The notes beneath the pieces were generated by a model. The model was not told where the DNA came from. It did not search any database and worked only from the letters and a program-made list of their open reading frames with translations. This document shows positions 1 through 33,128 of a stretch of 64,000 nt of DNA, piece after piece (positions within the stretch are counted from its first letter, which is position 1; the number at the start of each line of letters is the position of its first letter). The translations under genes were made by a program, and so were the position numbers. Origin of the DNA: Heliocidaris tuberculata (taxonomy: Eukaryota; Echinodermata; Echinoidea; Camarodonta; Echinometridae); assembly GCA_025618425.1 (NCBI GenBank), contig CM046832.1, positions 74,739,297 through 74,803,296 of the forward strand, written 5' to 3'.

Positions 1-1193
1 TGACCCCTTTAGCAAATTTCTAGATAACCTTGAATAAACATTGCTTTATAATAGTTTCAATAAAGTACTCAATAATTTCTCGATCATAAATCTTTAAAAT
101 TTAGTAAATTCATTTTCTGATAAGTGAATATTGCACATGCGTGTCAATAATATCCGGTGCATTGGTCAAAACGTTAACGAGTTTCTTTGGAATTGTGATT
201 ATGGTTATTACACTGCAACTTTCGCAATAGGTTAATGATGTTTCTACAATTGTTTTTACTTACAGACTGTATCAATTATCTTACTTCATGCCACTCTATA
301 TTTTTTATTTACAACACGGTATAGATAATAAGCCTATATCCAGTTATCGTGTGGATATTAAGTCCTCATTGATATAACGTATGGGCATGTATTCTTCACT
401 TCTTTGATACGATTGAAGCATTCCCAGGTCAGTTGTTTTCAGCTGGAAGTGTGATCAGTGTGATGCTCTTATTATGATAACGTACAAACTCTCACATCAA
501 ACTCCGTTTGGTAGTTATTGGTAGTCCGTGAGATTATAATAGTTCACAAAGGACATTACATTGAGTGGTTTCCGCCCACACATATCCCATGTGATATTTA
601 ATGTAAAGGTCACGTTGTAAAGAAACGATGATACATGTACAAACTTTGCACAAAATTAGTTGTTGTCATAGGAGAGCTCACATGCCTGCAGTTTTGGCCT
701 GGAAGTTCTTGTTTAAGTATATAATTCTATTTACTGAGCTAATATTCGCTTGATCCTGACTCCTCATAATACAATACTGTCATAATAGTGAAACGGTGAA
801 ATCAAAAGGGGACTTCCCTTGAAAGTTTATTCAGTGTTATATTCGGTATCTAGCCAACAATTACATTTATCATTTTAATTCCAATTATTTGAAAATTAAA
901 TGAAAACTAAATTTTTTCTAAACATTTACACTAATTTTTTCTATTTTGTATTCTGAACAATACCCCAAATTCCTTGCAAAGTGAATCATTTCGCTTCAGG
1001 TCAACAGTGCCATGCCAGGAAAATAGAGTCATCATTGACTGATATAATTCTTGATTGTTGATATTTGTAATTCGCCTCCTGAAAATCAAAAATCATTTTT
1101 TACAAGGTGTTGTATATTAAGGTCCTTTGTTCTTGTGTGGGATGTTGGGCCTTTTCAGTATCACTTTTACCACAAGGAAAAACAAAAATCAAT
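1..1193. other. Non-coding stretch, no gene seen
   Basis: AT-rich sequence with short stop-broken frames only. I see no splice-bounded exon, repeat array or RNA gene. Confidence 0.5.
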
Positions 1194-1201
1194 GTGCACA
1201 C

Positions 1202-1453
1202 CAGTGGCGGATCCAGGGGGATCCCCTGGGACCAAAAAGGGGCCCCAAAAATGCTGAGGACCTTTTTTTTTTTCTTGTCACAGAGATTTTTAAAGTTAAA
1301 AAAGGGGCCCCAAAATGCTGGGTTTTTTTGCTTGTCAGAGATTTTTTGAGTTAAAAAGGGGCCCAAAAATGCTGAGAACCTTTTTTTTTTGCTTGTCAGA
1401 AATTTTTGCAAAGATTGAGCCCCTTCCCTCAAGAAATCCTGGATCCGCCACTG
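1202..1453. mobile_element. hAT-type MITE with 8-bp target duplication
   Basis: The left end reads CAGTGGCGGATCCAGG and the right end is its inverse, CCTGGATCCGCCACTG. Both ends are flanked by the same 8 bp, GTGCACAC (1194-1201 and 1454-1461). TIRs plus an 8-bp duplication are the hallmark of hAT-superfamily insertions. The 252-bp interior holds about three copies of a ~65-bp unit (a GGGGCCCCAAAA block, a T-run and CTTGTCAGAGATTTTT) and has no transposase, so it is non-autonomous. The short frames on both strands here belong to the repeat. Confidence 0.85.
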
Positions 1454-1461
1454 GTGCACAC

Positions 1462-3290
1462 TCTATAATATCTCACTAGTATAAAAACTCACAAACATGC
1501 ATCCAAACGGATTACGATTTAGAGAGAATCATGTTAAGACATTAATTGTCTTTTTTTTTTATATACAACACGATGCTTAGCACTAACTTAGATGGAAGAT
1601 ATTACAGGTTTTTACTTCTAACGAATTTTTAAATCAGATTAATAGCGGAATATTATTCGTTAAAAACTAATAATCATGCCCACGACGCACGCGGCATGCA
1701 GGTTTGTTACTCTATATACATTTTATACCCATGTATTTACTATGACTTCATATTATTCACCATTGCCCCGTTCATGCCGTTAAAATTAATATTACTTTGA
1801 TTTCAGAGCCTGGACTTATAAAGAGTTGCGATTGATCCTAATCGATCGCAAGCACTACAATCAATCGCAAATTTGCGATCCCCTGTCTCTTTAGAACGTG
1901 GTTGCGATTAATATGAAGTTGCGATAGATTTGAATCGATCGCAGATCTTTATAAGAAGGGGCCGGTGTCCTAAAATCATTCACATTAATCCTAGCAAGTG
2001 AAAACTGTATTTAATGTCCGCTATATACATTGTCCATAATGTGTACTTATAATATTATAATATAATTGCCTTCGTATTTTCCAAAATAGCTCTACATGCA
2101 TCATACAACGAAGTAATGTATCATCAAGTAGTTGCCGTATTTATTATGATGTATATAATAGCCCTATGTAGTATGCATGCAATGTTACAACCAGCACCAT
2201 GACAAATGTTATTCGGAAAGTTACCCGTCAGTACATTATTGTCAAATGTAGAGAGGTCTAACAAATGCCATTATGTTTGCTAATCAAACTTCAATACGGA
2301 ACAGAAATATAATGTTTTAAATGCCCCTAAACCATACAGTATAATTATCCTTTTTTTATATTGCAAAAATGAGCTGTATTATGTCTGCGCACAACTTATA
2401 TTTTGCACGCGATGTGCAAGTTGGCGGGGAAGCGTAGGTATTGCTCAAATGTATTTTGTACCATTTTTCATCAAAATTTAGCGCTTAAATGAAGTTCTTG
2501 ATTGTTGTATGATTTATTCAATCATAGTCGCACAGTTATACCCGGGTAAGAAGACAGGGGCACATAGATATTGTAGTACCATGTATAAATTATGTTCAGT
2601 GCAGTACACTCTATTTATAAGCATTCTTTGCATATTTACATGTACATAATAAATCGATAACACTAACTAAAATTCCGCATACATTAGTGTTTGTTTTGGG
2701 GTACTTGATTATTATTGAATTTTTGATTCTTTCTATTCAACCAATTCTGGCAGAACTTATTTCTAAGTATTCGACTATCACATTACTTGATATATTTCTA
2801 ATTTGTTTATAATATGTGTTTGATTGTCTGTCTGAACGAACTTTTTATCAAACAAAAATGTACATCCTCTGTACTTATAGATAGTGCATCGAACAGAAAC
2901 ATGGTAATATAATCATGAAGGCATATAATTATTCGCCCAATTACTGGGGTAGCCAGGGGGCAAAAAAGTCAATCCACGGAACTAAGGGGTCAAACGTCTG
3001 TTTGTATGTGTGTGCGTGCTTGTGGGTATGTGTAAGCCCTTACATACATGCAGTTGTGGGGTACAGAGAACGACAGAACACAATGATGACCTTTATTTCG
3101 TCATGCTTGTGGGGTACAAAATATTGCTTGCGGATGCAGCTTCCCTCCTATCTCACTATAGCAGCGACCGATCGCCGACCAACGACAGTCAGTCCATTTT
3201 CTGTGATCATAGAAGGTTTTATGAAAGCATTACTTCACCATTGAGCTGCTGATTGTAGCAGTCTTGAAAGGATGTTCATCACCAACCAAT
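1462..3290. other. Non-coding stretch with one small palindromic repeat
   Basis: Apart from the palindromic element at 1814-1953, no gene or repeat is recognised. From about 3150 the sequence begins to resemble the units of the foldback element that follows. Confidence 0.45.
1814..1953. mobile_element. Short palindromic MITE
   Basis: The segment starts CTTATAAAGAGTTGCGATTG and ends with the imperfect inverse, ATCGCAGATCTTTATAAG. GTTGCGAT/ATCGCAA motifs repeat inside on both strands. There is no coding capacity. A similar GTTGCGATTAAACGCAA core occurs near 9.3 and 9.9 kb. Confidence 0.6.
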
Positions 3291-4195
3291 GAAAGGTTTT
3301 CGATGTTGCATATATAGAAACGTTTTACCGACCAACTGGTCGGCAGAAGGTTCTCCTGATCTCTAAAGCTAAAAGTTTCACTGGGCGTACGACAGGTTGC
3401 CGACTTCCGACAACCACTGGTCAGTGGTTAGTTGTCAGAGAACGCAAAGACGTCCTTGTCAGTCTTTAAAAGGTTGTCAGGGGTTGGCGACTGGTTTCCG
3501 GAGCATTTTGGTCGGCTGGAGGTTTAAGCCATGGTCACTGGGCCTACGACCGTTTGCCGACTTCCGACAACCACTGGTCGGTAGTTGGTGGTCTGGGATC
3601 GCAAAAACAGTTTTCTTAAATCTTTATTTGGTTGTCAGCCGTCGGTAACTGGTTGTCCGAGCATTTTGATCGTCTGGAGGTTTACGCTGCATGCTGCATC
3701 GAAAAGAAAACCTTTGCCTACCAAACTGGTTGTGAGAAGGTTTTTCTTGGTTTTCTAAAGGTGGGCGACAGGTCTCCGACTGATCTCCGACTGATCTTTA
3801 GTGCTCCAAAAGTGCTTGAAAATAAGGTCGGTGATTGATCACCACGATCACCGAATAATAAAAACAACCAGTCAGCGATTGATTCCCAAACCATATTACC
3901 GAGCACCGACAATCAACAGTAATCAACACCATCTCAAAGAATTTTATGAAAGCAACTCAAGTAATTTTGGTTGTATTGCCTATTGAAACTAGTTTTGGTC
4001 ATAAAAGAGAAGATTTAATATAATATGGAACACACACTTTCAAGCCGATGCCGATGGTAGAAATGGGAGAGCCAAATTGGCTGTTTCCTCGTTGTACATA
4101 TCACGAGCTTGTTAAATTTGAGTAATTCATCCAGACAACCTCGTATACATCATTGCTTTGCACCCATACATTGCAATAGTTGGTGTACTCGGTGT

Positions 4196-4431
4196 CTATA
4201 GGTTTCACACAGGGTCGCCAATCGGTTGCAAACCGGTAGTCTATACACGTTTTTACGACCGCTTAAGCCTAAGTCTAATTTCCTACAAGCGGTGGCCAAT
4301 CAGTCTTTGATTGGCCTACAAACGATCGGCGACTATTCTATAACCGATTGGCAACTGATATAAAGGTAGACTACCGGTTTGCAACCGAATGGGGACCCTG
4401 TATGAAACCTATAGGCGACAAGTCGCAGAGT
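4196..4431. repeat. Inner palindrome of the foldback left arm
   Basis: CTATAGGTTTCACACAGGGT near the left end is answered by the inverse, ACCCTGTATGAAACCTATAG. GGTTGCAAACCGGTAGTCTA is answered by TAGACTACCGGTTTGCAACC. This may be a nested MITE or a local fold within the arm. Related sequence lies near 6110-6260. Confidence 0.6.
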
Positions 4432-4785
4432 AAAAGAATGTTTCTAATTTCGGGGTTCAGTCGAAAGTGTTTATTTTTGCAGCTTTTTCGGTTGTGATGG
4501 TCGGAAACCGGTCGCTATATACTATAGTGCGACTTGGGCTTAAAGGTTCCCTTTTATGGAATTACAAAGGAACTTCAATTAGTAGACTTTTCTACTGTGA
4601 ATCCAGATCTGTCAACCATTTTACCTGAATTCCATTCATTAATCTGTAAACTTGAAAATAAAAAATTAATTGGGAACGCCCCTAAAAATTTTGGAAAATC
4701 GGTCCAGCGATCGATGACGTCATGTGACGTCACACTCAGAATGCTTGACTCCACGCAAGCTGAAAGTGTGTGTGTAGGCTATTGA

Positions 4786-4860
4786 ACTTCGTGTAGATCC
4801 TAGCTTCGACTTCGTGTAGATCCTAGCTTCGACTTCGTGTAGATCCTAGCTTCGACTTCG
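4786..4860 (+). repeat. 23-bp tandem repeat, ~3 copies
   Basis: ACTTCGTGTAGATCCTAGCTT recurs head to tail about three times and then decays. It lies in the spacer of the foldback element. Confidence 0.8.
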
Positions 4861-5473
4861 TGCCATTACAGCCCTTCATTTTAGTTTTTTTTTAATCCTA
4901 TATCAACGAACGATAACATCTTCTTCAGACAGAAGAAATAAAAGAGGAATTAGGGGCACGGCCGTATTTGTTTGAACCAGACATGTCGGATTCTGATTAT
5001 ATGACAGAGACGTCCCTGATTTCAATAACGGAGAAGATATCGACGGGAGACTTGGGAATTATAACTAGTAATTCCTTTTGATAATTAGATTGCCGATTAA
5101 ATTTTTATTTACGCATATCCACCAATTATGAATCTTGTTTGCGCTTGCAAAATGCCCCAGTCCTGATGAGGCTGAGCTGATAGCTGATCGAGGCAGTGAG
5201 CTCGACGTGCGCAGGTGTACACGCCGTGCCGTTCGGTCGTTCGCCTGCTGACCCTGCCTGGCCTGGGCTTGGGTAGGGTTTTACTGGTGCATGGGGTGGT
5301 AGCGTTTTGTTTCTAGTAAATTCTAACATTGATATCCAGAAAACCCTTAGCTCTCCTGTTACCTTGCACTTTTGCATGTTTTCATTGTGCTGCTATGAAT
5401 AATAAGTACCGGTAGACTAAGTTAGTGTAGGTACAGTGATAGTTGATCAATAGATATATGATCAATAGATACC

Positions 5474-5754
5474 GTAGATCAAGTTTGATTTTGGGGATGG
5501 CATCTTGCTTCAGGGACGGCCTCTTCTTGATGCCAAACGCCGCATGCAGCCCCGTACTATCGAGGAAGTCCTCCGCACAAATGTGCTCGGAACACACGGA
5601 CACTGCGGTCACTCGGCCCCTTCCAATTGACGCGAGTTAGTTTCACTTTTGAGGTCCATTTTCTTCTAATATTTGGGTCTTTGAGGAATAAATGTAGACT
5701 TACACCCTCCTTTGTGATGTTGCTGCAACCTGCAAAGACACAGCGTTGCGGCAT
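5474..5754 (-). pseudogene. Frameshifted THAP zinc-finger domain (transposase-like)
   Basis: The first part of the translation begins MPQRCVFAGC and runs to WKGPSDRSV. After a one-base frame change near 5600 it continues VCSEHICAEDF and then KKRPSLKQDAIPKI. This is the order of a THAP DNA-binding domain: a C-x4-C pair, a conserved RKW tryptophan, about 42 residues, then C-x2-H, and finally the LKxDAIP-type tail. THAP domains occur in P-element transposases and in host THAP factors. The frame break and lack of a downstream catalytic region indicate a relic. Its place between long inverted arms suggests a transposon origin. A short intron or sequencing indel at the break cannot be excluded. Confidence 0.75.
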
Positions 5755-7437
5755 ACTTCGATTTAGAGGTGGTTTTCGAGGTGGTATATAACTGCAAGTT
5801 AGTTTGCACGCGTGATATATGCAAGATATTGTAAACAAGCACCGGCGATGTCGGTTTGTGACGTCACACGTCAATCATGCTCGAAGAACGAGAAATCGGG
5901 GTTTAAAAGGGGGCGGAGCTTAGCAGACTCGTTTAGGCCTGAATACGTGGGGAAAATATTATTTTAAAAATATTCAGATACGTATTCATTGCAAACGGAT
6001 GTCATTTTTCAATTTAGACGAGTATCATGTACAAAATAACAAGAATTAGAATTTCATAAAAGGGAACCTTTAAAGCCTTGGTCTCACTGGCAAAAAACAT
6101 CCCTCCGCGATTACTTTCCGGTCGGTTGTAGGATAGTCGCCGATCTATTGTAAGCCAATCGCCGATCATCAAAGACTGATTGACCACCACTTGTAAGAAC
6201 GGTCGTCAATTCGGGGATAATAAACAACCGGTCGTAGATTAGTTGATGGCCGATGTTCTTAAGGCAGTTGGAGATATAGCTGTGGGCAGGCTATGAATCA
6301 CTGGTGCAAACATGTAGAAGTTATAGATTTATGCCAGGTTATGATGAATAGGTGACCAATTATTGCAATACATGAATAACATGAATAATAAATAACTGTA
6401 TGGGTGCAAAGCAAGGATATATTCGAGGTTGTCTGGATAAATTACTCAATAATTTCAAACATGCACATGAAGAGGAAACAGCTCAATATGGCTCTCCCAT
6501 TTCTACCATCGGCTTGAAAGTGTGTGATCCATATATCAAATCATCTTTTTTTAAGCAAAACTATTTTTCAGTAGACAATACAACCAAAATTATCCTTGAG
6601 TTGATTTCATGAAAGACAACGCGATGGTGTTGATTACTGTTGGTTGTTGTCGGTACTGGGCATTGGTTTGGGATTCAATAGACACTTTTCGAGCACCAAA
6701 GGCCAGTCGCAGATTAGTCTGAGACCTGTTGCCCACCTTTAGAAAACCAAGAAAAAAACCTCTTCACATCCATTTCGGTCGGCAAAAGGTTTTCGATGCA
6801 GCAGCATAAACTTCCAGACGACCAAAATGCTCGGACAACCAGTTGCCGACTGCTGAAAACCAAATAAAGATTGACGAAAACCTCTTTAAAGATCTCAGAC
6901 AACCAACTACTGACCAGTGGTTGTCGGAAGTTGACAACCGGTCGTAAGGCCAGTGAGATCATGGCTCAAACCTCCAGCCAACCAAAATGCTCCGACAACC
7001 AGTCTCGAACCCCTGACAACCTTTTAAAAACTGACAAAAACCTCTATTTGTGATCTCTGACAACTAACTGCCGACCAGTGGTTGTCGGAAGTCGGCAACC
7101 GGTAGTAAGGCCAGTGAGATCATGGCTTAACTCACATGAAGATTTTGACATTTCCGATTTCAGGCAATAATATAATTCGGGTAGCGGAAGATACTTTTGA
7201 AAAACTTGTCTAATGTATACTGAAGGAATGGATACAGCAATGATTATTCTATAGGATAATGAATGGTAGATGAAATGAAATATTATTTAAGAACAGCATG
7301 AAAGAGCATGAATCATATTTGAAACTTGATTCGAATAGAAATTACAAAAATGCTTTTAAGTTACACTGGTAAAGCCAGTTCAGAATCGGACGTAGTTTAG
7401 TTGTTGAAAAATTAAAAAGAATCCCTATCATTATGAC

Positions 7438-7620
7438 CTCTCCCCCTCTCCCCCTCTCCCCCTCTCTCCCTCTCTAATTCACCATTATCTCTCTTTCTCT
7501 TTTACCTCTCTATTCCTCTCTCTCTTTACCGACCCTTCTCTCGTTTTACTTCTTCTTCTCCCAAACCTCACCCACTCCGTCCGTCTGCTTCCTGTTTCAT
7601 CACATCGATTCTCACATCCA
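7438..7620. repeat. CT-rich polypyrimidine tract
   Basis: The plus strand is dominated by CCCCTCTCCCCCTCT and CTCTCTCT runs. It is low-complexity and has no coding signal. Confidence 0.8.
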
Positions 7621-7817
7621 TTAATCAAACTTAAAACATGAACTTTTTAGTTTATTGATTGCACTCTAACAGTGACAGCTTTATCAGACCATTCATCCGT
7701 TACCAAATAGTAATAGTAATCATCATTAAAGCAATCCATCATTATCATCATAACATACGAGTATAATGTGCTACATGACACACAGACTAGTTTCTCCTAC
7801 CACGAAAGACGATTGAT

Positions 7818-7964
7818 GGGTGAGAGAGAGAGAGAGAGGGGATGGGGTGAGAAATGAAAGAAAGGAAGGGAAAAAGATATACGGACAGATAGGGAGAATG
7901 AGAGAGAGAGAGGGGGGTGGGGAGGAAGATAAGGAGAAAGAAAAAGAAGGGGAAGGAGAGAGGT

Positions 7965-8014
<50 letters not shown>
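7818..8014. repeat. GA-rich tract with (GA)n microsatellite
   Basis: Purine-rich sequence ends in a (GA)n run at about 7968-8014. The minus-strand frame here (SLSLSLS) is a translation of the repeat, not a gene. Confidence 0.9.
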
Positions 8015-8018
<4 letters not shown>

Positions 8019-8464
8019 AGCCAGAGAGGGCGTGTGTTCGTGTGTGTCTCTGGTGTAATAATAATTTACGCATCAACTCGGTGCTCTGCAAATTAAAGCG
8101 TTAGAGCTAGCATGCGCATTTTCATCTCATCACCAATTATGGTATACACAAAATTAAATTTACGGAGAAGAGCAGTAGTGGGTGTGATGCAGCTTGCCGT
8201 GGAAAACGCGCGTCTGTTCTTTTATCAGGACGTACAAGTCAAAGAACACCAGTGATGAGATACGATTTCACCTGTTGAGCTTCGCTTCGCTCGCAGGTCG
8301 GCGCCACGGAACTGCTCCTCAGAGGAAATCACAAAATTGGAATTTCATTGGATTTCGTGACCTTCAAGTTACTTGGCTAAGTTCTGCCTGGTAAGTATTG
8401 CAAACTGTTCGCTTAATACTCTGTCTGTCCGATTTAGGGATTATATCACCAATGCCAAAACTTA

Positions 8465-8803
8465 TATAAGTTATTGTACAAGCGAGAGAGCAAAGCGACC
8501 GAGTGGGTTTATTTTTGCATTTTTAACCATAAAAATCAATTTCTTGAGCATTTTACCCAGGAAACTTTGCAGCTAAGCGGTAGAGAAGTTCGAATTTTTT
8601 GCTTTAAACTCTCAAAAACCGTATTTCTAATGCATTTCCCCAGCGGATGGGGGGAGGGGGGGGGGGTTATAATTCTTAAGGATTATGATTTTTCTTAACT
8701 TTCTCCCTTTTTTATCTCTCTCTCTTTTGCACTTTTTGCGCCCCTCCAAGTGCCGCCTTTGGACGTGCCCCTTGCCCCCCCCCGTAGATACGCCACTGAA
8801 GGT
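8465..8803 (+). mobile_element. Fragment of a hAT-like repeat family
   Basis: The sequence from the AGCGAGAGAGCAAAGCGACC stretch to GTAGATACGCCACTG is a second copy of the family at 58042-58830. Shared pieces include TTTTACCCAGGAAA, GCGGTAGAGAAG and CTCCAAGTGCCGCC. The right TIR is present but I see no matching left TIR, so it looks truncated. Confidence 0.6.
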
Positions 8804-8845
8804 GCTTTCAGCATGACGTACGGCGCCTCATTACGCTTATGATGG

Positions 8846-9903
8846 GGGGACCTAAAGCTAAGCACTTTGTTTCCAGCGGCTAAAAAGTTATTTTATTCAG
8901 GGGTTTATGCGAATTTCTTTAAATATCTTAGTTCTACAGATTATTCTGAAGTTAGATCGCTGAGAAAATTACGACGGACGAATGTCAATATCATTCATTT
9001 TCAAGACGATGTCGATGTCCGTGTCAAATTCTGTTCACAAAATGAAAGGGTCTTAAAGCTACGCACACGTAATAAATGAATGCAAATGTTGATTTGGAAG
9101 CTGACTGATGTAAATTTCACCCCGATTTTCAAATAGTGATAATAATCACGAAATAGAAGGAAATTACTCATTTTTCTTGGCAAACGTAAATGATATTCTC
9201 GTTGCTCAGTCACTCACACCAAAGGTTTGGCGCTTTGAACGCGTCGCATTGCGCGTATTTGCGGGGTGCGTAGCTTTATAGGACCTGCGTAGCTTTAGGA
9301 CCCCTGGGCCCTCTTGCATAAAAAAGTTGCGATTAAACGCAACTCAAAAATTTGAACGCAAGTCCAAAATACGCGATCCTGATTGGTTGAAAATCGAGTT
9401 GCGTTTAATTATTTGAGTTGCATTTAATCACAACTTTTTTATGCAAGAGGGCCCAGGGGTCCTAAAGCTACGCAGGTCCTATAAAGCTACGCACCCCGCA
9501 AATACGCGCAATGCGACGCGTTCAAGGCGCCAAACTTTTGGTGTGACTGAGCAACAAGAATATAATTTACATTTGCCAAGAAAAATGAGTAATTTCCTTC
9601 TATTTTGTGATTGTTATCACTATTTGAAAATCGGGGTGAAATTTACATCAGTCAACTTCCAAATCAACATTTGCATTCATTTATTACGTGTGCGTAGCTT
9701 TAGGACCCTTTCATTTTGTGAACAGACTTTGACACGGACATCGACATCGTCTTGAAAATGAATGATATTGACATTCGTCCGTCGTAATTTTCTCAGCGAT
9801 CTAACTTCAGAATAATCTGTAGAACTAAGATATTTAAAGAAATTCGCATAAACCCCTGAATAAAATGACTTTTTAGCCGCTGGAAACAAAGTGCTTAGCT
9901 TCA
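8846..9903. mobile_element. ~1-kb palindromic foldback element
   Basis: The left arm begins CCTAAAGCTAAGCACTTTG. The right arm ends with its inverse, CAAAGTGCTTAGCTTCAGG. The arms are collinear inverts through the centre (9303-9460), where ATAAAAAAGTTGCGATTAAA meets its inverse. The mirrored 70-aa frames at 8867-9079 (+) and 9677-9889 (-) are the same arm read on opposite strands. A solo arm lies at 25767-26225. Confidence 0.8.
9303..9460. mobile_element. Central MITE of the palindrome
   Basis: GGGCCCTCTTGCATAAAAAA is answered by TTTTTTATGCAAGAGGGCCC, and internal GATTAAACGCAACTC by an imperfect inverse. A close relative follows at 9906-10019. Confidence 0.7.
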
Positions 9904-9905
9904 GG

Positions 9906-10019
9906 TTGGGATTAAACGCAACTCAAAAATTTAAACGCAAGTCCCAAATACGCGATCCTGATTGGTTGAAAATCGAGTTGCGTTTAATTTTTTTGAGTTG
10001 CGTTTAATCGCAACTTTTT
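9906..10019. mobile_element. Second copy of the GTTGCGATTAAACGCAA MITE
   Basis: TTGGGATTAAACGCAACTC at the left and GTTGCGTTTAATCGCAACTT at the right form inverted ends of a ~115-bp element. It shares the CGCGATCCTGATTGGTTGAA core with the element at 9303-9460. Confidence 0.7.
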
Positions 10020-10553
10020 CGTTATGAATCTCTCAAAATACTCCCATCCTCAAAAGCTTTACAGTTCTAACTTCATGATCTTTGTCATAAATACAAGTAA
10101 CAATAACTACATGAGCAATTGAAATTATTGCATTTTGATTTGTAGATTTGATTGACATTGCATTTTTGAGAGCAGATTTGTCAAAGAATTGTGTCAATTG
10201 TTAATCAGCCTGTTTTATGAAATGGGGTCCTGGACTGGCGAAGTTTGCATCTCTTTGTAATTAATGGAGTTGCCTTACAGTATATTAAATTTAGCATGCT
10301 GTATAAATCATGCTAGTTGCCCCTCACTTGATTTCTAACATCTTAGTAACAGCATCCTGACAATTTTCTTCATTTTGTCAATTATAGGTTAGGAAGACTT
10401 TGATACTCTCTTAAAGGTGTAATTTTGGTAATGATGACAAAGACGACTGCTTGAAAATCTATTGAATTTTTGTAATGCTTATTTATAGCATTAGACATTT
10501 AATTGAATAAATTATATCACTATGTTGAGTGTTTGGAAAGTTTAAAAAGGGAT

Positions 10554-10925
10554 TTAAAGTGTACCAACCACCTGAAAAAAAACGTATACCGCTAGGGAAT
10601 ATAAAATTAACCTCAAAGAACTTTATCTGAAATTCTATAGGTCAACAGTTTAGGAGTATAAAGGAAATAAAGGATAACATGAGGGTGCTCGCGCGGAACC
10701 TAACCTCCGAGTTGGGTTCCGCGCGAGCCCTTATCTTGGCGAGCGCGTACAGGTGCGTTGAGTAGTCTACTCACGAGTCGCTTTTATGCTTATAGAGAGT
10801 ATAATTAAAATTGTAATATCTCTTTATAGAAGTGACATTCGAAGCCAATATTTGGAATATAGTAGAATGACATGGAACCTCTAACATACAGAGTAAAATA
10901 TTTTTTGGTGATTGGTACCCTTTAA
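10554..10925. mobile_element. TTAA-flanked MITE
   Basis: It starts TTAAAGTGTACCAACCACC and ends GGTGATTGGTACCCTTTAA. These are inverted ends on TTAA tetranucleotides, as in piggyBac-type target sites. It is non-coding. The interior carries a strong GC-rich hairpin at 10688-10729. Confidence 0.65.
10688..10729. repeat. GC-rich hairpin
   Basis: GCTCGCGCGGAACCTAAC is followed by a short loop and its near-inverse TTGGGTTCCGCGCGAGC. GC content is far above the flanks. It would form a stable stem-loop in single-stranded DNA or RNA. Confidence 0.8.
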
Positions 10926-11223
10926 TTCATATCAATGAACAGCGGCGTAAATCATTACCTTCGCCATGACCATATTGAAAGGTACGTGATACAATTATTA
11001 TACCCGTTTAGAACATAATGCTTGATCTCTAATCCTTTACAAGAAGACACCCCTTTGACAGCCCTTGGGAATATTGCTGACCATGTCAACCCCTAATTTG
11101 CTGTCTGGAAACTGTTTGCGATTAGCTTGAAAATACACCCTTTTTCAGAAGAATGATAATTGAATTGTGCTACACCATATAAATATCATCTTTATTGACA
11201 CAGCAGTTTTCTGTTTGTTTGTT

Positions 11224-11405
11224 ATTTTCTTTTCAACCTCGCTTCCCGGGCATGCGCATGCATGTGCATATTCTTCACGGAGTTGTTTTCTTTTCAACCT
11301 CGCTTCCCGGGCATGCGCATCTGTATATAATATATTCTTCACGGAGTTGTTTTATTTTCAACCTCGCTTCCCGGGCATGCGCATGCATGTGCATATTCTT
11401 CACTG
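11224..11405 (+). repeat. ~62-bp tandem triplication upstream of the IgSF gene
   Basis: CAACCTCGCTTCCCGGGCAT followed by GCGCATGCATGTGCATATTC recurs three times, and the middle copy differs after GCGCAT. Each copy contains a GCATGCGCAT core resembling a half-matched NRF1-type site (consensus TGCGCATGCGCA). The array ends about 320 bp before the proposed start codon at 11726, so a promoter role is possible but inferred. The overlapping frames on both strands follow the repeat. Confidence 0.75.
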
Positions 11406-11725
11406 AAAAGTTACAACATCGTAACAAAGAATTCCTTTTCGAAAGTCCCACAACCATCTAATTTCACCTTAATTTTCCACCCAGTAAGCCATATTCTAGA
11501 AAGCGTTTGTATTGATATTATTTTTTTTCTTCAAATGTTCTTAAAACATTGTTTTGAGCCGCTTTTCATCCTGTTAATAGTTCCACATAGTGTCTACGAT
11601 TTCATTGAAAATGACAAAGAATACTAAAAAAAGCACATAAAATTATATGGCTCTTCACAATTCTCTGTTAATTTGAAAAGTAACTTAAAATACGTTTTAT
11701 CGACAGATCATCGGTCATAAGAAGA

Positions 11726-33128
<21,403 letters not shown>

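Larger units (their letters stand above)
3372..7125. mobile_element. ~3.8-kb foldback DNA element with ~1-kb inverted arms
   Basis: The left arm (about 3372-4545) is repeated in inverse at 6050-7125. Matching landmarks include CCGACTTCCGACAACCACTG against its inverse near 6920 and 7080, and AAAGGTTCCCTTTTATG (4541) against CATAAAAGGGAACCTTT (6057). The block ending in AATGGGAGAGCCA (4060s) is inverted near 6490. The arms contain degenerate ~160-bp subrepeats rich in GGTTGTCGG/CCGACAACC. The central 1.5 kb carries a broken THAP domain on the minus strand and no intact transposase. THAP domains occur in P-element-type transposases, so a P-like origin is possible but unproven. Small frames in the arms, including 6400-6612 (+), are repeat sequence. 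Confidence 0.75.

Noticed and set aside
3397..3912. Several short frames on both strands, also at 6714-7053
   Set aside because: They fall in inverted arms of the foldback element and have no domain similarity.
5126..5377. 83-aa minus-strand frame downstream of the THAP domain
   Set aside because: No transposase motif, and it is not continuous with the THAP reading frame.
7771..8091. Ser/Leu-rich minus-strand frame
   Set aside because: It reads the GA-rich tract and (GA)n microsatellite; no conserved domain.
8867..9889. Two similar 70-aa frames on opposite strands
   Set aside because: They are mirrored arms of one palindromic element.
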